Part shown: one piece after another, positions 17,668 through 26,284 of the stretch
Layout: each line of letters opens with the position of its first letter
Position numbering within the stretch: the stretch's first letter is position 1
Assembly (NCBI RefSeq): GCF_042662225.1
Contig: NZ_JBHSYQ010000015.1
Coordinates: forward strand, 62,001-126,000
Length of the DNA stretch: 64,000 nt
Reading direction: 5' to 3'
DNA from: Nibribacter roseus
Lineage (GTDB): Bacteria > Bacteroidota > Bacteroidia > Cytophagales > Hymenobacteraceae
Translations under genes and position numbers: made by a program
Notes under the pieces: generated by a model
What the model saw: the letters and a program-made list of their open reading frames with translations, nothing else
The model's database searches: none
What the model was told of the DNA's origin: nothing

Positions 17668-18186
17668 TTATTCTTTTTGCAAATTGTTCACTTTTAGTAC
17701 TCCTTTTTCAAACTTCAACCTGAGTATTGTGTTCTTTTTATTCTTGTCTTTCTTTTCCCAGAGATAAATCTCATTTTTATAGTTAGGAATTCCCTTCGGT
17801 AGTAAGTATTGTATTAAAGTTTTATCATACCAGTAAGCAACTACCTTACCCTTTGAAAACGTCCCTTCTAACTTATTCTTTTCAAATAAAGCATATATGT
17901 TTTCGTCCCCCTGGATTTTATCCGATTCACATCTTCGGATTCTTTCCAGATATAAAGTATCGTTCACTAATCTCCAGATTGCCTGATAGCCTCTCCAGCA
18001 ATTTGTACTCCTTAAAGAATCAGATGTAAAGCCAAAAGGCCTATGTTCTAAGAAGTTTTCTAGAGGAAATGAATATAAAAATATTGTATCCTTACCAATT
18101 AGTAAAAGGTCAGGAACTTGAACAGTAGCATGAGCATTTAGGCCTGTTATCAAAAACATAAAAAAGATAATTGCTTTTTTCATCAT
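17668..18186 (-). CDS. Secreted hypothetical protein, possible single gene cassette
   Basis: A 172-residue protein with a signal peptide (hydrophobic residues about 4-20, cleaved near AHA) and a mature domain rich in Tyr, Trp, Lys and Leu with alternating strands; no family recognised. ATG 18183 is an equally good start one codon in. It is AT-rich against its neighbours, which are both GC-richer, and it is tightly bounded by attC-like words on either side, suggesting it came in as a single integron cassette. It follows the large 18216-22076 gene in the same direction, 30 bases after its stop, and could be co-transcribed with it. Confidence 0.65.
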   Translation of the reverse strand: MMKKAIIFFMFLITGLNAHATVQVPDLLLIGKDTIFLYSFPLENFLEHRPFGFTSDSLRSTNCWRGYQAIWRLVNDTLYLERIRRCESDKIQGDENIYALFEKNKLEGTFSKGKVVAYWYDKTLIQYLLPKGIPNYKNEIYLWEKKDKNKKNTILRLKFEKGVLKVNNLQKE

Positions 18187-18215
18187 AATATGACCTAACT
18201 TAAATCAAAAAGATT

Positions 18216-21200
18216 CTACTCCTGTAACTGATACACATAAATCTTACCCGTATCATACCCAGCAATATATAACGTCTTGCCATCGGGGCTGAAGGTGAGG
18301 CCACGGGCTTCGTCAAAGCCGCCTTCTTTGGCCAGGGCAGGCAGGGGAAGGGCCCAATACCGGCCTTTCTCTGGATCTACCATTTGTAGCTGGGCTGCCC
18401 CGAATCCGTCTGATTTCACTACAAGCCAAATTGAGCCGTTGGCGTGCCGGGCAATGGCATTGGAACCAGCAGCGGTATTAGTAAGGCGTTCGCCGGGCGT
18501 AAAGCCAGTTTGGCTTCGGTTAAATACCCAAATACCCGGGTCAGTGGCACTAGGTATGTATAAAGTTTTGCCATCAGCGCTTATTTGACTAGTGCGGGCC
18601 AACGGTCTGCCTGAAAGCAAGGTAATAGGAGTAGCCTTGTAAGTTTTGCCCGTTTGCTGCAGAATGGTAGAATGCCCTTCGGTGGTAACGGTGGTAGCCA
18701 CCACGGTACCATCTGCGGCGGCTGTGGCCTGGCCAATAGTAGTGGGCCCTTTCCAGTAAGCTAAGGGTTCTCCTGTCTCTTGATGGAGCTTGATCAAGTA
18801 GTTGTTGTTTACAATTACCAGCACATGACCATCAGCGTCTTGGCTAATGCCCCGTAAACTTACGGCCTGAATCTCTCCCTCCTCTAGCCGAATAGCTTTG
18901 ATATGGCCTGTATTATCAGGTGCTAAAACTAGAGCTTTTGAGGTTAGCGGAAATGGACTGCCATCTGGTTTTCGTACATGTATTCCGGTGGTATAACTGG
19001 CAATCCAGATGTTTCCGTTACCGCTGGTGGTAATGCCATGCGGGGCAACTACATTGGGTCCTAAGGTGCCTTTAGCAACCCAGTTTGGGGCTTCTACTTC
19101 CACTGGTCCTGTTACCGATTGGTTGCTGGTGGTAAGCTGTAGCGCCACGGCAGGACCGGCAGATATGTTCTTACCATCAGACACGACAAGCCGATGGTAA
19201 ATAGTCTTCACTTCGCCTGGAGCTACGCCGGCTAAAAACTGGCGCCACGCCTCTTCCTTTACTTTTACCGAAGTAGCTTTGCCTGTAGAATAATTCCAGG
19301 CAACACTTTTGAAGTCAGGGGTGGCTGAAACCTGATAAGTGTAGGTAACAGGGTCTTGGTCGGGGTCAGTGGCTGGAGCCCATGTAATCGGGAACAGGGC
19401 CTCTGTTTTCCGGATGGCGTACACGTGCCGGGGCTGGTGCGATAAAAAAGCAGGAGCAACCGGAGCAGTGTTTGAAACAGGGTAGAGCTGCGCCCGCGCA
19501 AAGGTTTTGCTAGAGTCAGGGCTATGTAGTATTACGTAAAAACCACCAGCACCCAACAGTTCATCAAACCCAAATTTACCGGGTAATGTAGCTTCAAATT
19601 CAATTTTCTTTCGGCTGGTTTTATGTGGTGTGAAGGTAGCAACGTGAGTACCTTCAGCGCCATGGCGGCCTTGGTACAAGCTTAGCCTCAAGTCTGTTTT
19701 TGCCTTGTTTTTCAAAAAAAAGCTCCAAAACGCCTCTAATTTTAACTGCCCATTTTGTAATTTGGCTGATACTTCGCCTTCGCCTGGTGTAGCCGGAGCG
19801 CCTGTACCTAAATGAGTGGCTGATAGTTTTCCGCTGGCTAGGCTTGTTGGGGCAACATCACGACGGCGGATAAAGCCGTTTTCCCCGTAAATAAGAGGAG
19901 GAAGAATTTTCTCGTCAAACTCAGGTAGCTGGTTCTGGACAATGTTCCCTACATCAAAGGTAGTATAGGCAATGCTGTCTTTCTCGCTAAAGTAATCAAC
20001 CAACGTGATGGTATGTGGTGAGGTAGCAGGCGTAGTAAGCCATTTACGCGGGCCTGAGCCCAGCGCGCCGGCATTTAGCAGTTCCACTTGCCCTCGTTTG
20101 CCGGGGTAGAAAGCGTGGTGATGACCACTGATGTACATGCGCACCCCCAGTTCCTCCAGCAGGGCCTGCAGTTTCTCGGGCTGGCGAAGTACATTGCCAG
20201 GAGAGTCCCGCTCTTGCGCCACGCCGTACAGCGGCAGGTGGCCAACCAATACTCGCATTGGCGCTTTCTTGGCTGCAGGTGAAGTAAATGCTTGTCTTAC
20301 CCACTCCAGTTCCTGGTCTGAAATAGAAGCGTCAGAGGCGTCCCAACTCACAAAGAACAAACCGTTTTGCTCAAAAGAGTAATAGAAAGGGAAGTGGGTG
20401 CTGTCTACTAACTGTAGGCCAGGGTGGTTTTTAGGATTCTTCCAGAAATTTTGGGTGACGGCACGTTCCCGCTCAAAGCCGCCGCCACCGGAACCGTCGT
20501 GGTTGCCAATGGTAAACGCAAAGGGTATCTGTGCCTTGCGCAGCGGTTGAAAAATGGTGCGGTCAAAACCTGCCCACATGGCTTTTAGGCGTGCATCAGT
20601 CAGTTGTCGGCTTTGCCCAGCCACCAGGTCGCCACCGGCAATCACCATATCAGGTTTCCATAGGCTTGGTAGTCGTCTTAACGTTTCGCCCACTTGAGCC
20701 TCATAGGTGGTGTCTCCGTAGCTACTGTTCAGATCACTGATAACTGCCAGTCGCACATCGCCACGGGTAGGACCTTGGTGCACTAACCGGATCGCGTCGG
20801 CGGCGACTTGCTTCCCTTGTCCCTGAACTAATAATTCAAGATAATCGCCTTTAGACAGATTGAAGTTGCCTAGCACATTCCATTTGCCTAACCCTTCAAA
20901 AGAAGCTTGGTTTACTGTAATGGTATCGTGCCGGGTGCCGTGGTGCAGAACATAAGATACCTTTTCTGATAGGTTTTGGTGCGCGGGCCACCAGGCTGCC
21001 ACTTGATAATGCCCGTCGGCAAGGCTATCAAACTGATACTTTACCGAAGCGGGCTCATCGGAAATACTAGCTACCCTGGCGGTGGTGGAGCCATAGAAAT
21101 TAGGAAGGTTAGAACTCTGCCAGAGACCTCGCTCATAGTAAGAATGACTCTCGGTGTCATAAATAAAGACTTGTCTGGGGGCAGATGTATTTTCCTGAAG

Positions 21201-22076
21201 CAACACCATAGCGGAAGCATTACGACGAAGCACGTTCCGATTTCCTTCGGGAAGGTTTACTACTTCATCTAAGGCAATCATTTGTGAAGAGCCGCCGCCA
21301 TCTAAATTTACCGCTTCTTGGGTACCTAAGTCATAGAAAATTTGGGCAAGCTCCTCCAGAGTCACTCCCGCACTACCTTGCTGCCTGCCGTCCACTACCA
21401 TCCAGATGACGGTGGTGCTATCAAGGTAGCCTGCGGCGGTGCGAGGGTGCCGCCATAAGTGACTGCCTCCGAACCCTTCTTGTTTGGAAGTAACTTTTAT
21501 CTTACCATTCTCAAGCAAAACAGGACCTCCTCCAATTGCCTGAGAAGCAGGCCAAAGCTGGGCAACTGTTTGCTGCTTGGCTGCTGCGGGAGAGGGGTCT
21601 GGAAATGAATAGGCAAGACCACTGAAGTTGTAGTTCCAGGTTACATCTGGTTTACCGTTTACTATTCCAAAGGCACCTTTTGCGGCAGGGGCTGGTGGCT
21701 GAGCCAATACTCTTCCGTCCTGCACCATCAGGCTGGTAGATCCATTGGCGGCATAGTACCCTCCGTTGATACCAAGTATGGCTTTCTGCTGCTGAACAAA
21801 TTCTTTGGTGCTGTACCGGGTTTTATTGTCGCCCACTACCCTGAATTTCAGGTTCTCATCGGTTAAATCAATGAGGGTGTACATGGCATGAATGGGGGCG
21901 CCATCGGCTAACTTGCCGTAAGCTTCATACACCTGCACCGAAGGAGGCAGAAGAATGTTCAGGTCTTGGCGGGGCTGCCAGTTGAGCTTCTGTTGGGCAA
22001 AGGCAGAAGTTATAGCTGTAAAGCAACAGAATAGAAGAAGAAAAGCTTTGGTACCGAAGGACTGCTGTAGATTCAT
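18216..22076 (-). CDS. Secreted phosphodiester glycosidase / metallophosphoesterase / beta-propeller fusion
   Basis: About 1286 residues from the ATG at 22076, which starts a good signal peptide (residues 1-28, ending AFAQ). Modules in order: a phosphodiester glycosidase (NAGPA/DUF2233) domain, residues about 45-295, with ILGINGGYY and NLDGGGSSQ; a golvesin/xanthan-lyase-type carbohydrate-binding beta domain, about 300-435; a calcineurin-like metallophosphoesterase, about 440-700, with the metal motifs ISDLN, GGDLV, GNHDG, GHLPLYG and SGHHHAF; further beta-sandwich regions including an Fn3-like one near 900-1000; and a C-terminal NHL/YVTN-like propeller with repeated ISADGKTLYI and FSPDGKTLYI strands. 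It could release sugar-1-phosphates from phosphodiester-linked glycans and act on the phosphate in one protein (inference). I have not seen this exact order described. Confidence 0.85.
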   Translation of the reverse strand: MNLQQSFGTKAFLLLFCCFTAITSAFAQQKLNWQPRQDLNILLPPSVQVYEAYGKLADGAPIHAMYTLIDLTDENLKFRVVGDNKTRYSTKEFVQQQKAILGINGGYYAANGSTSLMVQDGRVLAQPPAPAAKGAFGIVNGKPDVTWNYNFSGLAYSFPDPSPAAAKQQTVAQLWPASQAIGGGPVLLENGKIKVTSKQEGFGGSHLWRHPRTAAGYLDSTTVIWMVVDGRQQGSAGVTLEELAQIFYDLGTQEAVNLDGGGSSQMIALDEVVNLPEGNRNVLRRNASAMVLLQENTSAPRQVFIYDTESHSYYERGLWQSSNLPNFYGSTTARVASISDEPASVKYQFDSLADGHYQVAAWWPAHQNLSEKVSYVLHHGTRHDTITVNQASFEGLGKWNVLGNFNLSKGDYLELLVQGQGKQVAADAIRLVHQGPTRGDVRLAVISDLNSSYGDTTYEAQVGETLRRLPSLWKPDMVIAGGDLVAGQSRQLTDARLKAMWAGFDRTIFQPLRKAQIPFAFTIGNHDGSGGGGFERERAVTQNFWKNPKNHPGLQLVDSTHFPFYYSFEQNGLFFVSWDASDASISDQELEWVRQAFTSPAAKKAPMRVLVGHLPLYGVAQERDSPGNVLRQPEKLQALLEELGVRMYISGHHHAFYPGKRGQVELLNAGALGSGPRKWLTTPATSPHTITLVDYFSEKDSIAYTTFDVGNIVQNQLPEFDEKILPPLIYGENGFIRRRDVAPTSLASGKLSATHLGTGAPATPGEGEVSAKLQNGQLKLEAFWSFFLKNKAKTDLRLSLYQGRHGAEGTHVATFTPHKTSRKKIEFEATLPGKFGFDELLGAGGFYVILHSPDSSKTFARAQLYPVSNTAPVAPAFLSHQPRHVYAIRKTEALFPITWAPATDPDQDPVTYTYQVSATPDFKSVAWNYSTGKATSVKVKEEAWRQFLAGVAPGEVKTIYHRLVVSDGKNISAGPAVALQLTTSNQSVTGPVEVEAPNWVAKGTLGPNVVAPHGITTSGNGNIWIASYTTGIHVRKPDGSPFPLTSKALVLAPDNTGHIKAIRLEEGEIQAVSLRGISQDADGHVLVIVNNNYLIKLHQETGEPLAYWKGPTTIGQATAAADGTVVATTVTTEGHSTILQQTGKTYKATPITLLSGRPLARTSQISADGKTLYIPSATDPGIWVFNRSQTGFTPGERLTNTAAGSNAIARHANGSIWLVVKSDGFGAAQLQMVDPEKGRYWALPLPALAKEGGFDEARGLTFSPDGKTLYIAGYDTGKIYVYQLQE

Positions 22077-22407
22077 GGAAAGCGGAGGAGACCTATACAT
22101 TAGTTTTTGGAACTGACACAGAAGAGTAAATGTGCACCAGCACATCAAACATTTTGGTGCTGGAAAAATACATATTATAAAACGGAAGGCCTTCTAAATT
22201 TCTTTCTTTTTTGCATAGAGAGCTTTAAATACTTCCTTTTGCAAACGCGGTGCACATAGATGTGTTATATAAAAATTTATAAGAATACTTTTGATATTTG
22301 ATGGAATCTATTTCCTTCAATTGTACTTTTGTATAATAGAAAATATTGATTCATACTCACTTAAAGCTGCCTAGAGCGGTATTCACAGAAAGAGGAAGAT
22401 TGAAGCC
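22077..22407. other. Divergent intergenic region with -7-like boxes
   Basis: About 330 AT-rich bases between the fusion gene and the histidine kinase. Two copies of TACTTTTG (see next entry) are the only recognisable signals. Confidence 0.45.
22286..22331 (+). promoter_or_regulatory. Candidate Bacteroidota promoter boxes for the histidine kinase
   Basis: TACTTTTG at 22286-22293 and again at 22324-22331 fits the TAnnTTTG -7 consensus of this phylum. A TGTG word lies 21 bases before the first and a TTTG 23 bases before the second, close to but not at the usual -33 distance. Confidence 0.35.
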
Positions 22408-25395
22408 ATGGAGGATGCGATAACCGCTTCAGTAGAGGCAGGTGAACAAAAGCGAACTGCACCTGTAGATTTACAATTGTTCTATGCCTTGGTTGATAAC
22501 AGCCCAGAGCCAACGCTGCTATTGAAACCTGAGGGCACTATTCTGTACGCCAACCAAGCCCTATGTTCGTTGGTGGGTAGAAGCGCAGAGTTTCTCATGA
22601 AACTTGGTCGGGATGTGCTGATGGTACCTGAAGATCCGCGTTGGCTGACTGCCCTTGAAGAAAGGAGGCTGAATGGTGAATTTCAGGGAGAGGTGTTGAT
22701 GCAGCACGCCAATGGCTCTCATTTGCTGGTAGAGGTTAAGGCCAAGGCATTTACTTGTTCTGGGGGCGAGGTGTTTACCAGCGTGTACATCCGGGATATG
22801 CGGCCGCACTATCATTCTCAAGAGCAGCTTATCAAACAGCAGCAGCAGCTTCAGAGTACTTTAGCTGATCTTCAGCTAGTGCAAGATCGTTCTGCAGATT
22901 TGATCTGCACCTTTGATCTGCAAGGTGTTTTCTTGAGGGTTAATAATGCCTCCCAATCAATACTAGGATATTTGCCTGAGGAAATGATAGGTAAAAGTTA
23001 CTTATCTTTTATTCATCCGGATGATATTGCAATTACAGATGATAGCACGGCTAAGTTACAGTCCTCAGCCTCTGCAGTCATCACAAATTTTAAGAACCGC
23101 TACCTTCACAAAAATGGGTCGGTAGTGCATCTTTCTTGGTCTTCTTCAATTTTAATAGAAGCAAAAAAAGTTATTTGTATTGCCCGTGATAAAACCCAAT
23201 TGTTGGCAAGCGAGCGGTTTAAAGAAGAAACAGAAATGCGCTTGCAGGCACTGCTTTCACAAGGGGCGGATTTAATTGCAATTCTTTCCGCAGCGGGGGA
23301 ATATATTTTTGCAAGTGCTAATTCGCACCGAATATTGGGTTACAGTCCAGAATCTTTTATTGGGAAAAGTTCATATGAATATATACATCCTGAAGACATT
23401 TCTGGGTTGCAAAAAGTCTTTGAAGAGGTCTTACAATGTCATGTAGTTAAGACAGAGCCTTTCCGCTTTTTAAACTCCTCGGGTGAATGGCGTTGGCTAG
23501 AGTCTACCGTTACCAATTGCTTAGAAGACCCAAACATCAGAGGTATTATTGCTAACAGCCGAGATATAACAGAGCGTAAGCAGGCGGAGCTAATGCTACA
23601 GGAAAGCGAACAGCGTTATAAGGCGCTGTTTCACCTCAACCCAGACGCGGTGTATTCTTTAGACACTAAGGGGTATTATACCTCTGCAAACAAAGTAACG
23701 CTGGATTTATTTGGTCTTACGGAAGAAGAGCTTACAAAGAAGCATCTTTATGACTATGCGAACCCTGAGACCCTTGAAAAAGTAAAGGCGGAGTTCAAGA
23801 GAGTATTAAGTGGCGAGTCCATTTCAGGAGAGAGCTCACTAATAGGGCACAACAACGTATATCGTTACTTTAATTACACCGAAATACCCATTGTTGTAAA
23901 CGGTGAAGTAGTAGGTGCCTATGGTATAGCCAAAGATGTGACGGCTTCAAAAGAGCAGCAGTTGTTACTGGAGGCAACAGCTAAAAGATTGCATAATACA
24001 CTGGAAAGTATCAAAGATGCTTTCTTCACCATTGATAAAGATTGGAAGTTTACCTATGTAAACAAAGAATTTGAGCAAGTAATGCGGCTAACACGCAATG
24101 GTTTGCTAGGTCAAGATTTCCGTGAAATATTTCCCGCTCAAGATTTCTCTGAATCTTATGCCCAATATCAACAGGGGCTATCTGAGCAGAGGCCGGTGCA
24201 TTTTGAGACATTATATAAACCAGCAAATCTTTGGATAGATGTAAGCGCCTATCCATCAGAAGAAGGGGTGTCCGTTTACTTCAGGGGAATAAATGATAGA
24301 AAAAAGACAGAAGCAGAACTGAAAAAGCTGTCATTAGTCGCTAGCAAGACAGTAAACTCCGTGTATATTACCGATGACATGGCCCGCATTGAGTGGGTGA
24401 ATGAAGGCTTTACCAGAGTGACAGGTTATACCTTGGAAGAAGTGGTAGGCTGCAGACCGGGTGATTTTCTGGCAGGCCCTGCCACCAGCTCAGATAAAGT
24501 AAATTCCATCAGAGAGAAGCTAGCGCTTGACAAACCCTTTGTTCAGGAGGTGCAGAACCGCAACAAGGCAGGGGAGATATATTGGTCTAAATTGGATGTA
24601 ACACCTATCATAGACAAAGAAACGGGGGGCAGCAAGAAGTTTATAGTTATAGAAACGGAAATAACGGAACAGAAAAGGGCCGAGGAGGAACGTGCCCAGT
24701 TAACTGAAGAATTGCTGCGCCGGAACAGGCACTTAGAGCAGTTTACTTATATTGTATCGCATAACTTACGCTCACCGGTGGCTAATGTATTAGGCTTGAC
24801 CTCACTGTTAGGTACAACTGATAGCCCCGAAATGCGGATAGCCTTAACAGAAAGGCTCCAGAAAACCGCCCAAAACCTTGATGCCATTATTCGGGATTTA
24901 AATGATTTGCTGAGCCTGCGTACGGGGGCAGTAGAAATGAGAGAAACTGTTTTACTGCCAGAAGTCATAGAGCAGGCATTACAGGTGCTGCCGAATGATA
25001 GCGCCAAACAGGTGACGGTAGAATTAAACGGCATCAAGGAAGTAGGCTCTATTAGAAGTTACCTCAGCAGTATTGTCAGCAACTTGTTGACCAATGCCGT
25101 TAAATATCAATCCCCTGATCATCCGCTTCAGGTGCGGTTGATTGCCGAAAAGTCACCCGCAGAAGACATGCTTTATCTTTCAGTGCAAGACAATGGCTTA
25201 GGTATCAATCTAGCCAAAGAAGGAAAGAACCTTTTTGGATTGTATAAACGCTTCCACTTTCATGTGGGAGGGCGTGGTTTGGGTCTTTACCTTGTGAAAA
25301 CCCAGGCTGAGGCGCTAGGTGGTCAGGTTCATGTAGAAAGTGAGCCAAGTATTGGCTCCATATTCAAAGTAAGCCTGCCCATGCTAAAGAATTAG
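22408..25395 (+). CDS. Soluble multi-PAS sensor histidine kinase
   Basis: A 995-residue cytoplasmic kinase without membrane segments. Six PAS or PAS/PAC units follow one another (about residues 25-135, 155-265, 275-385, 395-510, 520-630 and 640-755), each starting with an LF.. or ADLI..-type strand and several ending in the ITERKQAE/ITEQKRAE coil. The transmitter has the H-box SHNLRSPV with phospho-accepting His785, an N-box NLLTNAVKY, a G1 box DNGLGIN and the G2 box GGRGLGLYL. It lacks a receiver domain and no response regulator is adjacent, so its partner lies elsewhere. PAS ligands (light, oxygen, redox, small molecules) cannot be told from sequence. A terminator follows at 25433. Confidence 0.92.
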   Translation: MEDAITASVEAGEQKRTAPVDLQLFYALVDNSPEPTLLLKPEGTILYANQALCSLVGRSAEFLMKLGRDVLMVPEDPRWLTALEERRLNGEFQGEVLMQHANGSHLLVEVKAKAFTCSGGEVFTSVYIRDMRPHYHSQEQLIKQQQQLQSTLADLQLVQDRSADLICTFDLQGVFLRVNNASQSILGYLPEEMIGKSYLSFIHPDDIAITDDSTAKLQSSASAVITNFKNRYLHKNGSVVHLSWSSSILIEAKKVICIARDKTQLLASERFKEETEMRLQALLSQGADLIAILSAAGEYIFASANSHRILGYSPESFIGKSSYEYIHPEDISGLQKVFEEVLQCHVVKTEPFRFLNSSGEWRWLESTVTNCLEDPNIRGIIANSRDITERKQAELMLQESEQRYKALFHLNPDAVYSLDTKGYYTSANKVTLDLFGLTEEELTKKHLYDYANPETLEKVKAEFKRVLSGESISGESSLIGHNNVYRYFNYTEIPIVVNGEVVGAYGIAKDVTASKEQQLLLEATAKRLHNTLESIKDAFFTIDKDWKFTYVNKEFEQVMRLTRNGLLGQDFREIFPAQDFSESYAQYQQGLSEQRPVHFETLYKPANLWIDVSAYPSEEGVSVYFRGINDRKKTEAELKKLSLVASKTVNSVYITDDMARIEWVNEGFTRVTGYTLEEVVGCRPGDFLAGPATSSDKVNSIREKLALDKPFVQEVQNRNKAGEIYWSKLDVTPIIDKETGGSKKFIVIETEITEQKRAEEERAQLTEELLRRNRHLEQFTYIVSHNLRSPVANVLGLTSLLGTTDSPEMRIALTERLQKTAQNLDAIIRDLNDLLSLRTGAVEMRETVLLPEVIEQALQVLPNDSAKQVTVELNGIKEVGSIRSYLSSIVSNLLTNAVKYQSPDHPLQVRLIAEKSPAEDMLYLSVQDNGLGINLAKEGKNLFGLYKRFHFHVGGRGLGLYLVKTQAEALGGQVHVESEPSIGSIFKVSLPMLKN

Positions 25396-25432
25396 GTGCC
25401 TGATTTTACAATGGCTTTTTTCAAAGATTAGA

Positions 25433-25468
25433 AACCCCTGACCATGTTAAATTCTTTGGTCAGGGGTT
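25433..25468 (+). terminator. Terminator of the histidine kinase gene
   Basis: Perfect 12-bp inverted repeat (25433-25444 against 25457-25468) followed by TCTGTTTTTT. Confidence 0.85.
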
Positions 25469-25507
25469 CTGTTTTTTACCTGCTTTTGAGAAAGTAGCCC
25501 TAAAACG
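25469..25507. repeat. Intergenic palindrome family, copy 6
   Basis: CTGTTTTTTACCTGCTTTT then GAAAGTAGCCCTAAAACG, starting at the T run of the preceding terminator. Confidence 0.5.
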
Positions 25508-25717
25508 AAAAATCAATTAGGGGCAATAAAATCATTAAGACATAACGTCATCTCTCCTATATAACTGCTTAAAATACCCGCCAAGGCAGATTTCATCAAT
25601 GCTGGCTTGCTCTTTCACTCAGACAATTCTTAGACAGAAAAAAAAGTTGATGTTTTCAACAAATGAAGGCAACCATTTCTGAACTTACTCCGTGATGGGC
25701 AGGCAAATACAGAAACT
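25508..25717. other. Promoter-bearing gap before the ECF sigma gene
   Basis: About 210 bases without a gene. No self-recognition promoter for the sigma factor could be picked out by eye. Confidence 0.4.
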
Positions 25718-26284
25718 GTGAACGAAGCGGAAAGCAAAGCATTGGCAGAAATGCTTCGCGGTTGTCTGATCAACAACCGCGAAGCACAAAGAAAGCTTTA
25801 CAAGCATTTCTTTGGCTACGCCATGAGTATTTGTTTGCGCTACAGCAAAAATGTAGAAGAAGCAAAGGAAGTCATGAATGACGGGTTCATGAAGGTGTTT
25901 ACCAAACTCAAACATTATTCACCAGACAAACCTTTCAAAGGCTGGGTTAGACGCATTATGATCAATGCCGCTTTAGATAACTACCGTCATAACCTTAAGC
26001 ATTACCATGCGGCAGATTTAGATTCTGCTTTGCCCGTGGCAGATACGGTTGATGTTGTAAGTGCCTTGAACTATGAATACCTACTGAGCTTAGTGCAGCA
26101 GTTGTCGCCTACCTATAAAACTGTATTTAACCTGTTTGTGATAGATGGCTACACCCATGAAGAAATAGCTGAGGTTTTAGGAATTTCTGTGGGTACCTCA
26201 AAGTCTAATTTATCAAAGGCGAGAGCCAATTTAAGAGAAGTGCTAAAAAAAAATAGGGTAGATGAGTTGGAAGAATATGTCTGA
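25718..26284 (+). CDS. ECF-type RNA polymerase sigma factor
   Basis: A 188-residue group IV sigma-70 factor. Region 2 spans about residues 20-90, with the -10 binding KPFKGWVRRIMINAALDNYR stretch; region 4 spans about 120-175 with a helix-turn-helix (DGYTHEEIAEVLGISVGTSK). The start is a GTG at 25718; no better in-frame ATG lies upstream. Its 3' end overlaps the next reading frame, which codes for a membrane protein with a cytoplasmic head, the usual sigma/anti-sigma arrangement, so the pair is probably a transmembrane signalling unit acting at cell-envelope genes (inference). It is not next to a FecR/SusC pair, so it is unlikely to be a simple FecI-type carbohydrate regulator. Confidence 0.92.
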   Translation: MNEAESKALAEMLRGCLINNREAQRKLYKHFFGYAMSICLRYSKNVEEAKEVMNDGFMKVFTKLKHYSPDKPFKGWVRRIMINAALDNYRHNLKHYHAADLDSALPVADTVDVVSALNYEYLLSLVQQLSPTYKTVFNLFVIDGYTHEEIAEVLGISVGTSKSNLSKARANLREVLKKNRVDELEEYV

